Assembly (NCBI GenBank): GCA_900539735.1
Contig: UQDE01000014.1
Coordinates: 1 to 46,645, forward strand
Length of the DNA stretch: 46,645 nucleotides
Direction: 5' to 3'
Source: an uncultured Collinsella sp.
Lineage (GTDB): Bacteria > Actinomycetota > Coriobacteriia > Coriobacteriales > Coriobacteriaceae
Below the pieces are notes generated by a model. That model was not told the origin of the DNA, searched no databases, and saw nothing but the letters and a program-made list of their open reading frames with translations. A program made the position numbers and the translations under genes. Positions 24,791-31,369 of this stretch are shown piece by piece (within the stretch, counting starts at the first letter, position 1; every line of letters begins with the position of its first letter).

Positions 24791-26191
24791 ATGGACTACC
24801 GCAAATCAGCCCAAGAGGTGCTCGACAACATCGGTGGCGCCGGCAACCTTGTTTCGGCCGCACACTGCGCCACGCGTCTGCGCCTGGTGATTGCCGATAA
24901 CGCCAAGGTCGACAAGGAGGCCCTCGAGAATGTCGATGGCGCCAAGGGCGTCTTTGAAGCCCAAGGCCAGCTCCAGATTATTTTTGGCACCGGCACCGTC
25001 AACAAGGTCTACGAAGAGTTCATCGCGCTCAGCGGCGTCGAGGCTGCCACCAAGGCCGAGGTCAAGGAGGCCGCGGCGCAGCAGCAGAACATCTTTATGC
25101 GCGCCATTAAGGTACTCGGCGACGTCTTTGTCCCCATCATCCCCGCCATCGTGGCTTCGGGCCTGCTGCTGGGCATTATGAGCGCCCTCAACTTTATGGC
25201 CTCCAACGGCTTTATCGCGCTCGACACCAATAACTTTATTTATAAGATTGCCGATCTGGTCTCGGGCACGTCCTTTGGCATTCTGCAGATCCTGATCGGT
25301 TACTCCGCCGCTAAGGCCTTTGGCGCCAACCCGTATCTGGGCGCCGTCGTCGGTGGTGCATTCATCAACTCCTCGCTGCAGAGCGCCTATACGGTTGCCT
25401 CCGAGGGCGTGCAGACCATGGTCACCGTCATCCCCGGCGTGTACAGCTTTGAGTGGGTCGGCTATCAGGGTCATGTGATCCCCATCGTCATCGCCTGCGC
25501 CATTCTCGCCTTCCTCGAGAAGCGCCTGCACAAGATCGTTCCTGAGATGTTCGACCTCTTTGTGACTCCTCTCGTCTCCGTGTTCGTGACCGTGCTCGTG
25601 ACGCTCGTTGCCGTCGGCCCCATCTTTGTCTGGGCCGAGAACGCCATCCTCGGTCTGATCCAGGCCCTGCTGACCCTGCCCTTCGGCATCGGTTCCTTTA
25701 TCGTCGGCCTGTTCTATGCCCCCACGGTCGTTACGGGTATTCACCAGATGTACACCGCCATCGACCTGGGCCAGCTCGCCCAGTACGGCGTGACTTACTG
25801 GCTGCCCATCGCCAGCGCTGCCAACATCGCCCAGGGTGGTGCCGCGCTCGCCGTTGCCTTTAAGACCCGCGATGCCAAGATCAAGGGCCTGGCGCTTCCT
25901 TCGGCCCTGTCCGCCTTCATGGGCATTACCGAGCCTGCCATCTTCGGTGTGAACCTGCGCTTCTTTAAGCCCTTCATCGCCGGCTGCATCGGCGGCGGTT
26001 GCGGTGCCCTGGTCTGCGCGCTCACTTCGCTGGCCGCCTCCGGCACGGGCGTTACCGGTATCTTCGGTATCCTGCTGTGCCTGGCCCAGCCCGTGCAGTA
26101 CGCGATCATGTTTGCGGTCGCCGCGCTGGTTTCCTTTGGCGTCTCGTTTGTCCTGTACAAGGACGAGCCCAAGGCTTCCGAGCAGGCCTAA
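24791..26191 (+). CDS. scrA: Sucrose-type PTS permease, EIIBC
   Basis: A 466-residue membrane permease that takes up sucrose and phosphorylates it to sucrose-6-phosphate. The EIIB domain is N-terminal with phospho-Cys26 in AAHCATRLRL. The EIIC domain (from about residue 100) has some ten membrane helices, with GVTYWLPIASAANIAQGGAA and GITEPAIFGVNLRFFKPF typical of the glucose/sucrose family. No EIIA domain is attached, so a Crr/EIIA-glucose-like protein encoded elsewhere must donate the phosphate. ATG 24791 has GGAGGAAAGGGAAG just ahead; the in-frame upstream start at 24758 lacks this. Substrate is inferred from the sucrose-6-phosphate hydrolase next door; trehalose permeases are close relatives. 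Confidence 0.88.
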   Translation: MDYRKSAQEVLDNIGGAGNLVSAAHCATRLRLVIADNAKVDKEALENVDGAKGVFEAQGQLQIIFGTGTVNKVYEEFIALSGVEAATKAEVKEAAAQQQNIFMRAIKVLGDVFVPIIPAIVASGLLLGIMSALNFMASNGFIALDTNNFIYKIADLVSGTSFGILQILIGYSAAKAFGANPYLGAVVGGAFINSSLQSAYTVASEGVQTMVTVIPGVYSFEWVGYQGHVIPIVIACAILAFLEKRLHKIVPEMFDLFVTPLVSVFVTVLVTLVAVGPIFVWAENAILGLIQALLTLPFGIGSFIVGLFYAPTVVTGIHQMYTAIDLGQLAQYGVTYWLPIASAANIAQGGAALAVAFKTRDAKIKGLALPSALSAFMGITEPAIFGVNLRFFKPFIAGCIGGGCGALVCALTSLAASGTGVTGIFGILLCLAQPVQYAIMFAVAALVSFGVSFVLYKDEPKASEQA

Positions 26192-26298
26192 GAGCTTTTG
26201 ATTGAGGGAATGCCCGCGGGTTGTATGCTCACGGGCGTTTCCTGTATCTGGTGCCGTTCTCTGGCGCCTTGTTACTTTCGATCCGTTAGGACTTTGAT

Positions 26299-27840
26299 AT
26301 GTCTAATGCACTTGGTCGCGATCTTGCAAAGCTGGTTGCCGCCGTTGACGCCGCCGCCACTGAGTGCGGTTATGGCGCGTATGGCCAGCGCTTCCATATT
26401 ATGCCGCCGGCGGGTTGGCTCAATGACCCCAACGGTCTCTGCCAGGTGGGTGGCGTGTTTCACGCGTACTTCCAGTATGCCCCGTTTGATGTGAACGGCG
26501 GCGTAAAGATGTGGGGCCATGCCACAAGCCGCGACCTTATGAACTGGGAATATGTTGGCGCGCCGCTGCTTCCCGACGAGCCGTTCGACTGCCATGGCGT
26601 GTATTCGGGCTCCGCGCTTGCCGAGGACGGCCGCATTCGCGTACTGTACACAGGCAACGTTAAGCTTTCCGATGCGGACGGCACGTACGACTACGTCAAT
26701 ACTGGCCGCCGCGCCGATACCGTCTATGTGGAGAGCGTTGATGGCCTTGCCGGTCGGGAGTTCAGCCAAAAGCGCGTGGTGCTGGCGTCCGAGGATTATC
26801 CCGACGATCTGACCTGCCACGTGCGTGATCCCAAGGTGTGGCGCGATGATGATGGGCGTTACCACATGGTGCTGGGCGCGCGTCGTCGCGTGGACGGGCC
26901 GCATGTCGAAAGCCGTTTTTGTGCGATGCACGGCGAAGGTGCCGGGCGCGATGTGGGCGAGATCTTGGTGTATGGCTCGGCCGATATGCTGAGCTGGGAG
27001 CTCGAAAGCCGCGTTTCCACGCCCGAGCGCTTTGGCTTTATGTGGGAGTGCCCGGGATACCTTGAGCTTGAGTCGGATGGCGGTGTACCGGCGAAGTGGC
27101 TGTCCTTCTCGCCCCAGGGTCTTGAGGGCGGTCGTTGGGACCGCGGCAATGTGTATGCCGCTGGCTACATGCCTGTATCGGGCGACATCACTGGTGGCAA
27201 GGACGCTTATGAGCTGGGCGAGTTCCGCCTGTGGGATGCCGGTTTTGACTTCTATGCGCCGCAGGAGTTTACGTCCGAGGATGGTCGCCACATTCTGATC
27301 GGCTGGATGGGCATGCCCGATGAGCCGACCTATGGCAACGCGCCCACCGTGGCGTGTGGCTGGCAGCACTGCATGACGGTGCCGCGTGAGCTTACAGCCG
27401 GCGCCGGCGGCGTGGTGCTGCAGCAGCCGGCTCGCGAGATCGAGCGCCATTATGCCTCGGTGCGTGTGGGGCAGGGCTCGTTGGAGGTTGCCGACGATAC
27501 CTGCTTTGACGTTGTTGTTGACGGTGTCGATGGCGCGTTTACCGCGACCGTTGATGACGAGCTGAAGCTGGAGTTTGTGCCCGCCGAGGGCGAACTGCCC
27601 TCGCGCTTTGAGATGCGATTTACCGATGAGGGTCGCGCTTCTGCCGGCTGCGGTCGTACCGTGCGTTGGGAGCCCGTCGACGAGGTTCGTAACGTGCGCA
27701 TTGTTGGCGATGTCTCGTCGGTCGAGGTGTTCGTGAATGATGGCGCGCTCGTGTTTTCGACGCGCATCTATCCCGAGGCCTATGGCGTGACCGTTGACGC
27801 TCCGGGCACGAGCGTGAACTATCACACGCTCAACATCTAA
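26299..27840 (+). CDS. scrB: Sucrose-6-phosphate hydrolase (GH32)
   Basis: A 513-residue GH32 enzyme that splits sucrose-6-phosphate into glucose-6-phosphate and fructose in the cytoplasm. The three catalytic motifs are present: nucleophile D43 in GWLNDPNG, transition-state stabiliser D177 in VRDPKVW, and acid/base E250 in WECPGYLE. A beta-sandwich C-terminal domain ends SVEVFVNDGALVFSTRIYPE, usual for the family. No signal peptide. It lies 107 bp after the permease in the same direction; the interval holds a GCCCG/CGGGC hairpin that may tune expression. A terminator follows at 27879. Confidence 0.92.
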   Translation: MSNALGRDLAKLVAAVDAAATECGYGAYGQRFHIMPPAGWLNDPNGLCQVGGVFHAYFQYAPFDVNGGVKMWGHATSRDLMNWEYVGAPLLPDEPFDCHGVYSGSALAEDGRIRVLYTGNVKLSDADGTYDYVNTGRRADTVYVESVDGLAGREFSQKRVVLASEDYPDDLTCHVRDPKVWRDDDGRYHMVLGARRRVDGPHVESRFCAMHGEGAGRDVGEILVYGSADMLSWELESRVSTPERFGFMWECPGYLELESDGGVPAKWLSFSPQGLEGGRWDRGNVYAAGYMPVSGDITGGKDAYELGEFRLWDAGFDFYAPQEFTSEDGRHILIGWMGMPDEPTYGNAPTVACGWQHCMTVPRELTAGAGGVVLQQPAREIERHYASVRVGQGSLEVADDTCFDVVVDGVDGAFTATVDDELKLEFVPAEGELPSRFEMRFTDEGRASAGCGRTVRWEPVDEVRNVRIVGDVSSVEVFVNDGALVFSTRIYPEAYGVTVDAPGTSVNYHTLNI

Positions 27841-27862
27841 GCGATTCGTCGCATATCGGCGC

Positions 27863-27868
27863 TATACT
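27863..27868 (+). promoter_or_regulatory. Possible -10 element (TATACT)
   Basis: TATACT lies just after scrB and before a terminator-like hairpin. The matching -35 is poor. If active, transcription toward 27936 would pass through the hairpin, making it an attenuator. Confidence 0.3.
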
Positions 27869-27878
27869 GCAGCCGTTG

Positions 27879-27919
27879 CCCACGATGCGGGGAACACCCG
27901 CATCGTGGGTTTTTGTTTT
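27879..27919 (+). terminator. Intrinsic terminator after scrB
   Basis: A perfect 13-bp stem, CCCACGATGCGGG (27879-27891) with CCCGCATCGTGGG (27897-27909), loop GAACA, then TTTTTGTTTT. A very strong factor-independent terminator for the sucrose genes, and possibly a leader attenuator for the following gene. Confidence 0.85.
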
Positions 27920-27935
27920 GAAGGGACGGTGCCGT

Positions 27936-28928
27936 ATGGGCGTACAGCAGCTAGAAGAGGCCTGGGCTTTGAGGGCCGGCGCGCGTGAGGCGCGGTTGCT
28001 TGCGGCCCCGCATGTGCCGGCAGCGCTGTCGCAGCTGGGGATTGTGCGTCCCGGTGACCGCCTAGTGGCCTTTGCGGATGACTTTGCCGATGCGTTTGCG
28101 CGCGGCTTTGATGGCTGCGACGTGGCTATGGTGGAGGAGTCGTCGGTTGCGGCGTTTGCTGCTGCGTCTGATGGCTTTGATGCTTCGTTTGATGCCGAGG
28201 GGCCGCACCTGTGGTGGTTCGTCAACTCCATTGGCGGGTTTGGACTGCGCGTGCCCGATCTTCGTGCGCTGGGTCGGGCGGCGCGTGAGGCCCATGCGCC
28301 GCTGGTTGTGGACAACACCGTGGCGTCAGCTTTTGGCTGCGATTCGCTGCGGCTGGGTTCTGCGCTGTCGCTCGAGGCGCTCGATCGCGTATGCGCCGGT
28401 GATGCTCCGCGCAAGTTGGTTGCCGTATCGGTCGCGCGCTCGCAGCTCAAGCGCCATCGTGTGGATGCCGCGGCCGAGTGCGCGCATACCCTGCTTGAGG
28501 GCTGTGGCTTGGCCAAGTTTGAATTGACTGCTGACGAGGCCGGTGTGCTGGAGCGGGGACTGGACTCGCTCGACGTCCGTATGCAGGCGCATTTCGACCG
28601 CGCCCGTGCGCTGGCCGAGTATCTGGCCGCCAACGAGATGGTGTGCAACGTGCGCTATCCCGGACTGAGCTCGCATCCCGACCATGCGGTTGCGACAGGA
28701 ATCCTCGAGCACGGCTTTGGCCCGGCAGTTGAGTTTGACCTTATCGAGCGCAGTGCGGGTGATTTCTTCGATGCTTTGCCGGGGGAGTTTCGTACATCGC
28801 CCGCCGGCGGCGCAACGACGCGCCTCTCGGCCACGCGCGGCAAGCAGGGGAGCACCATCCGCCTCTTCGCCGGCACCGACAACCCCCTGGTCGTAGCGTC
28901 CGCCCTAGATAACGCCCTCCGCAACTAG
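27936..28928 (+). CDS. Cys/Met-metabolism PLP-enzyme homologue, active-site Lys apparently lost
   Basis: A 330-residue protein of the cystathionine gamma-synthase/lyase fold type I family. VVDNTVASAFG (D126 would contact the PLP ring nitrogen), the C-terminal NVRYPGLSSHPDHAVA and TIRLFAGTDNP are recognisable. The usual S-x-T-K segment that binds PLP aligns with SVARSQLKRH at 165-174, putting R168 where the Schiff-base Lys should be. The protein is also shorter than the usual 380-400 residues, mainly at the N-terminus. It may therefore be a non-catalytic paralogue, or use the nearby Lys172. ATG 27936 is preceded by GAAGGGACGG and is chosen over upstream in-frame starts, which fall in the terminator hairpin. 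Stands alone. Confidence 0.7.
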   Translation: MGVQQLEEAWALRAGAREARLLAAPHVPAALSQLGIVRPGDRLVAFADDFADAFARGFDGCDVAMVEESSVAAFAAASDGFDASFDAEGPHLWWFVNSIGGFGLRVPDLRALGRAAREAHAPLVVDNTVASAFGCDSLRLGSALSLEALDRVCAGDAPRKLVAVSVARSQLKRHRVDAAAECAHTLLEGCGLAKFELTADEAGVLERGLDSLDVRMQAHFDRARALAEYLAANEMVCNVRYPGLSSHPDHAVATGILEHGFGPAVEFDLIERSAGDFFDALPGEFRTSPAGGATTRLSATRGKQGSTIRLFAGTDNPLVVASALDNALRN

Positions 28929-28948
28929 CTAAATCATCCTCGACTCCA

Positions 28949-29019
28949 TAAGTTGCGGTGAAATATGGATTGATTTACGGCTTTATCGGCATAAACAGTC
29001 CCTATTTCACCGCAACTTA
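28949..29019. repeat. Inverted repeat between convergent genes
   Basis: TAAGTTGCGGTGAAATA (28949-28965) and TATTTCACCGCAACTTA (29003-29019) are perfect 17-bp arms; the 37-nt interior is partly pairable. It sits between the convergent ends of the PLP-enzyme gene and the ModE-like gene. From memory, very similar units recur in other Coriobacteriia intergenic regions, so this may be a dispersed repeat that also acts as a bidirectional terminator. Confidence 0.65.
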
Positions 29020-29060
29020 GAGAGGGGGTTGCGTAGCTAAAAAGCCCCGTCCCAAATTGG

Positions 29061-29405
29061 CTATTCTTTGATGCTGGCGATGAGGGCGTCGGCTTTGGTG
29101 GCAATGACCTTGTTTATGTCGGCCTGCAGCTTCTCGTAGACCGCTATGGCGCGCTCTCCGGCGGGGGTGAGCGATGATCCGCGGGCTCCGTCGCGCTCGA
29201 TGAGCTTGCAACCCAGCTGACCTTCGGCCTCGTTCACAATGCGCCAGGCCTTGGAATACGCCATGCCCATGCTCTTGGCGGCGCGGTTGAGCGAGTGCTC
29301 GCGGGCAATACCCTGCAGCAGCAAGACGCAGCCGTGGCCGAAGACGCCCGGTAGATCTTTGTCGCACGCTTGAATGACCAACTTTGCCGTCGTCTTGTAC
29401 TCCAT
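29061..29405 (-). CDS. ModE N-terminal-like winged-helix protein
   Basis: A 114-residue protein consisting of one LysR/ModE-type winged helix: IAREHSLNRAAKSMGMAYSK is the HTH and GCKLIERDGARGSSLTPAGE the wing, followed by a C-terminal helix. The molybdate-binding (Mop) domains of full ModE are absent, as in many short ModE-like proteins. ATG 29405 has GTGGAG 4 nt ahead; an in-frame GTG at 29412-29414 would add three residues. It is divergent from guaB with about 190 nt between, but no molybdenum genes are near, so the target is unknown. Confidence 0.75.
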   Translation of the reverse strand: MEYKTTAKLVIQACDKDLPGVFGHGCVLLLQGIAREHSLNRAAKSMGMAYSKAWRIVNEAEGQLGCKLIERDGARGSSLTPAGERAIAVYEKLQADINKVIATKADALIASIKE

Positions 29406-29598
29406 GTGCTCCACGTCTCCCCGCTAAAGTGTATGCTGGGCAAACGCAAAGCCTGCGTCAAACCCTCATGTGCTCTTCTTAAATCATGCATTGTAGCAGT
29501 CAAAGTGCGCTAAGATACTTCCCCAGTATTGGGCGCCCAAGGTTGGGCTGGGTCCTACGAGGCCTGCAGCCGACCGGTCGCATGGAAAAAGGAGAAAC

Positions 29599-31110
29599 AT
29601 GGCTACGTTCTTTCCCGGTGAGTCCCACACGTTTTCGGAGTATCTGCTGGTCCCTGGTTACTCGTCCTCGCAGTGCATCCCCAACAACGTCTCTCTTAAG
29701 ACGCCGCTAACCCGCTTTAAGCGCGGTGAGAAGCCGGCAATCACCCTGAACATCCCCATGGTTTCCGCCATCATGCAGTCCGTCTCGGGCGTCGACATGG
29801 GTGTCGCGCTCGCTACCGAGGGTGGCCTGTCCTTTATTTACGGTTCCCAGAGCGCCGAGTCCGAGGCCGCTATGGTCAAGGCCGTCAAGGATCACAAGGC
29901 CGGCTTCGTTCAGTCCGATTCCACGTTGACCCCCGACATGACCATGGAGCAGGTCATCGAGCTCAAGGAGAAGACCGGTCACTCCACCATGCCGGTCACC
30001 GACGACGGCACTCCCAAGGGTAAGCTCCTGGGCATCGTCACCAGCCGCGACTATCGCCCCAGCCGCGATGACCACCAGACGAAGGTCTCCGAGTTCATGA
30101 CCCCGCGTGAGCAGCTCATCGTGGGCGACAAGAACATCAGCCTCAAGGTTGCCAACGACGTCATCTGGGACAACAAGCTCAACGCCCTGCCCATCGTCGA
30201 CGACTACGATCACCTGATGGGCATCGTCTTCCGCAAGGACTACGACAGCCACAAGACCAACCCCAACGAGCTGCTCGACGGCGACAAGCGCTACATGGTC
30301 GGCGCCGGTATCAACACCCGCGACTATGCCGAGCGCGTGCCGCTGCTCATCGAGGCCGGCGCCGATGTCCTGTGCATCGACTCTTCCGAGGGCTTCAGCG
30401 AGTGGCAGAAGCGCACCATTGAGTGGATTCGCGCCAACTACGGCGAGGACGTCAAGGTCGGTGCCGGTAACGTCGTCGACGCCGAGGGCTTCCGCTTCCT
30501 GGCTGACTGTGGTGCCGATTTCATCAAGGTCGGTATCGGCGGCGGTTCCATTTGCATTACCCGTGAGACCAAGGGTATCGGCCGTGGCCAGGCCACTGCG
30601 TTGATCGACGTCTGCCGCGCTCGCGACGAGTACTACGAGGAGACCGGCGTCTACGTGCCCGTGTGCTCCGACGGCGGTATCGTCTACGACTACCACATGA
30701 CGCTTGCCCTTGCCATGGGTGCCGACTTTATGATGCTGGGCCGTTACTTCGCCCGCTTTGACGAGAGCCCGACCGAGCGCGTCAACGTCAATGGCCAGTA
30801 CATGAAGGAGTACTGGGGCGAGGGCTCTGCGCGTGCCCGCAACTGGCAGCGCTACGACCTGGGCGGCGCCGCGAAGCTCAGCTTCGTCGAGGGCGTCGAC
30901 TCCTATGTTCCCTATGCCGGCTCCCTCAAAGACGGCGTGGGCGGCACGCTCTACAAGGTCAAGTCCACGATGTGCAACTGCGGTGCCCTCTCGATCCCCG
31001 AGCTTCAGGAAAAGGCACGCCTGACCCTGGTGAGCTCGACCTCGATCGTCGAAGGCGGCGCCCACGATGTAGTCGTGAAGGATTCTCAGCAGTCCGTATC
31101 TTATCGATAA
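29599..31110 (+). CDS. guaB: Inosine-5'-monophosphate dehydrogenase
   Basis: Oxidises IMP to XMP with NAD+, the committed step of GMP synthesis. 503 residues: catalytic barrel, two CBS domains inserted at about 95-215, catalytic loop GGGSICITRE with Cys319, and the mobile-flap pair R418-Y419 in ARNWQRYDLGG. These positions equal the numbering I remember for Tritrichomonas foetus IMPDH (also 503 residues, Cys319, Arg418-Tyr419), and long stretches such as KSTMCNCGAL and the ending IVEGGAHDVIVKD-like tail are shared. It thus belongs to an unusual bacterial subtype, not the typical Bacillus form. Start ATG follows AAAAAGGAG. Monocistronic, with a terminator at 31159. Confidence 0.95.
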   Translation: MATFFPGESHTFSEYLLVPGYSSSQCIPNNVSLKTPLTRFKRGEKPAITLNIPMVSAIMQSVSGVDMGVALATEGGLSFIYGSQSAESEAAMVKAVKDHKAGFVQSDSTLTPDMTMEQVIELKEKTGHSTMPVTDDGTPKGKLLGIVTSRDYRPSRDDHQTKVSEFMTPREQLIVGDKNISLKVANDVIWDNKLNALPIVDDYDHLMGIVFRKDYDSHKTNPNELLDGDKRYMVGAGINTRDYAERVPLLIEAGADVLCIDSSEGFSEWQKRTIEWIRANYGEDVKVGAGNVVDAEGFRFLADCGADFIKVGIGGGSICITRETKGIGRGQATALIDVCRARDEYYEETGVYVPVCSDGGIVYDYHMTLALAMGADFMMLGRYFARFDESPTERVNVNGQYMKEYWGEGSARARNWQRYDLGGAAKLSFVEGVDSYVPYAGSLKDGVGGTLYKVKSTMCNCGALSIPELQEKARLTLVSSTSIVEGGAHDVVVKDSQQSVSYR

Positions 31111-31158
31111 GGTAAGAGCCTCACATAAAGGTTGAGTTTCAACCACGTTATTTAGATA

Positions 31159-31203
31159 AAGCGAGATGCCTGCAAGTCGCAGACATCTCGCTTGTTGTAT
31201 TTG
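31159..31203 (+). terminator. Intrinsic terminator after guaB
   Basis: AAGCGAGATG (31159-31168) pairs with CATCTCGCTT (31184-31193), with inner CTGC/GCAG pairing; a T-rich run (TGTTGTATTT) follows. Good factor-independent terminator. Confidence 0.8.
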
Positions 31204-31227
31204 CTATCATCATGCGAGTTAACCTTA

Positions 31228-31346
31228 GGGTCGGTCGGCTTGGCTTTGTTCGCTACAAGTTCCGCACGCAAAGAAGAGCACTAAATGTGCTCTTCGTCTT
31301 GCGCAGGACTGTCCGCAGTAGCGAATAAAGCCAAGCCGACCGACCC
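31228..31346. repeat. 119-nt palindromic element upstream of leuS
   Basis: Outer arms 31228-31256 and 31318-31346 match in 28 of 29 positions as inverted repeats. Inside, AAGAAGAGCAC (31271-31281) pairs with GTGCTCTTC (31287-31295) and flanking bases partly continue the stem. The element ends 23 nt before the leuS start, immediately ahead of its ribosome site. No T-box consensus is visible. Confidence 0.75.
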
Positions 31347-31369
31347 CAGCTAAGATTAAAGGAGCTGAT

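Noticed and set aside
31111..31369. T-box riboswitch before leuS
   Set aside because: No T-box consensus or antiterminator pattern; the space is occupied by the guaB terminator and a long palindrome.
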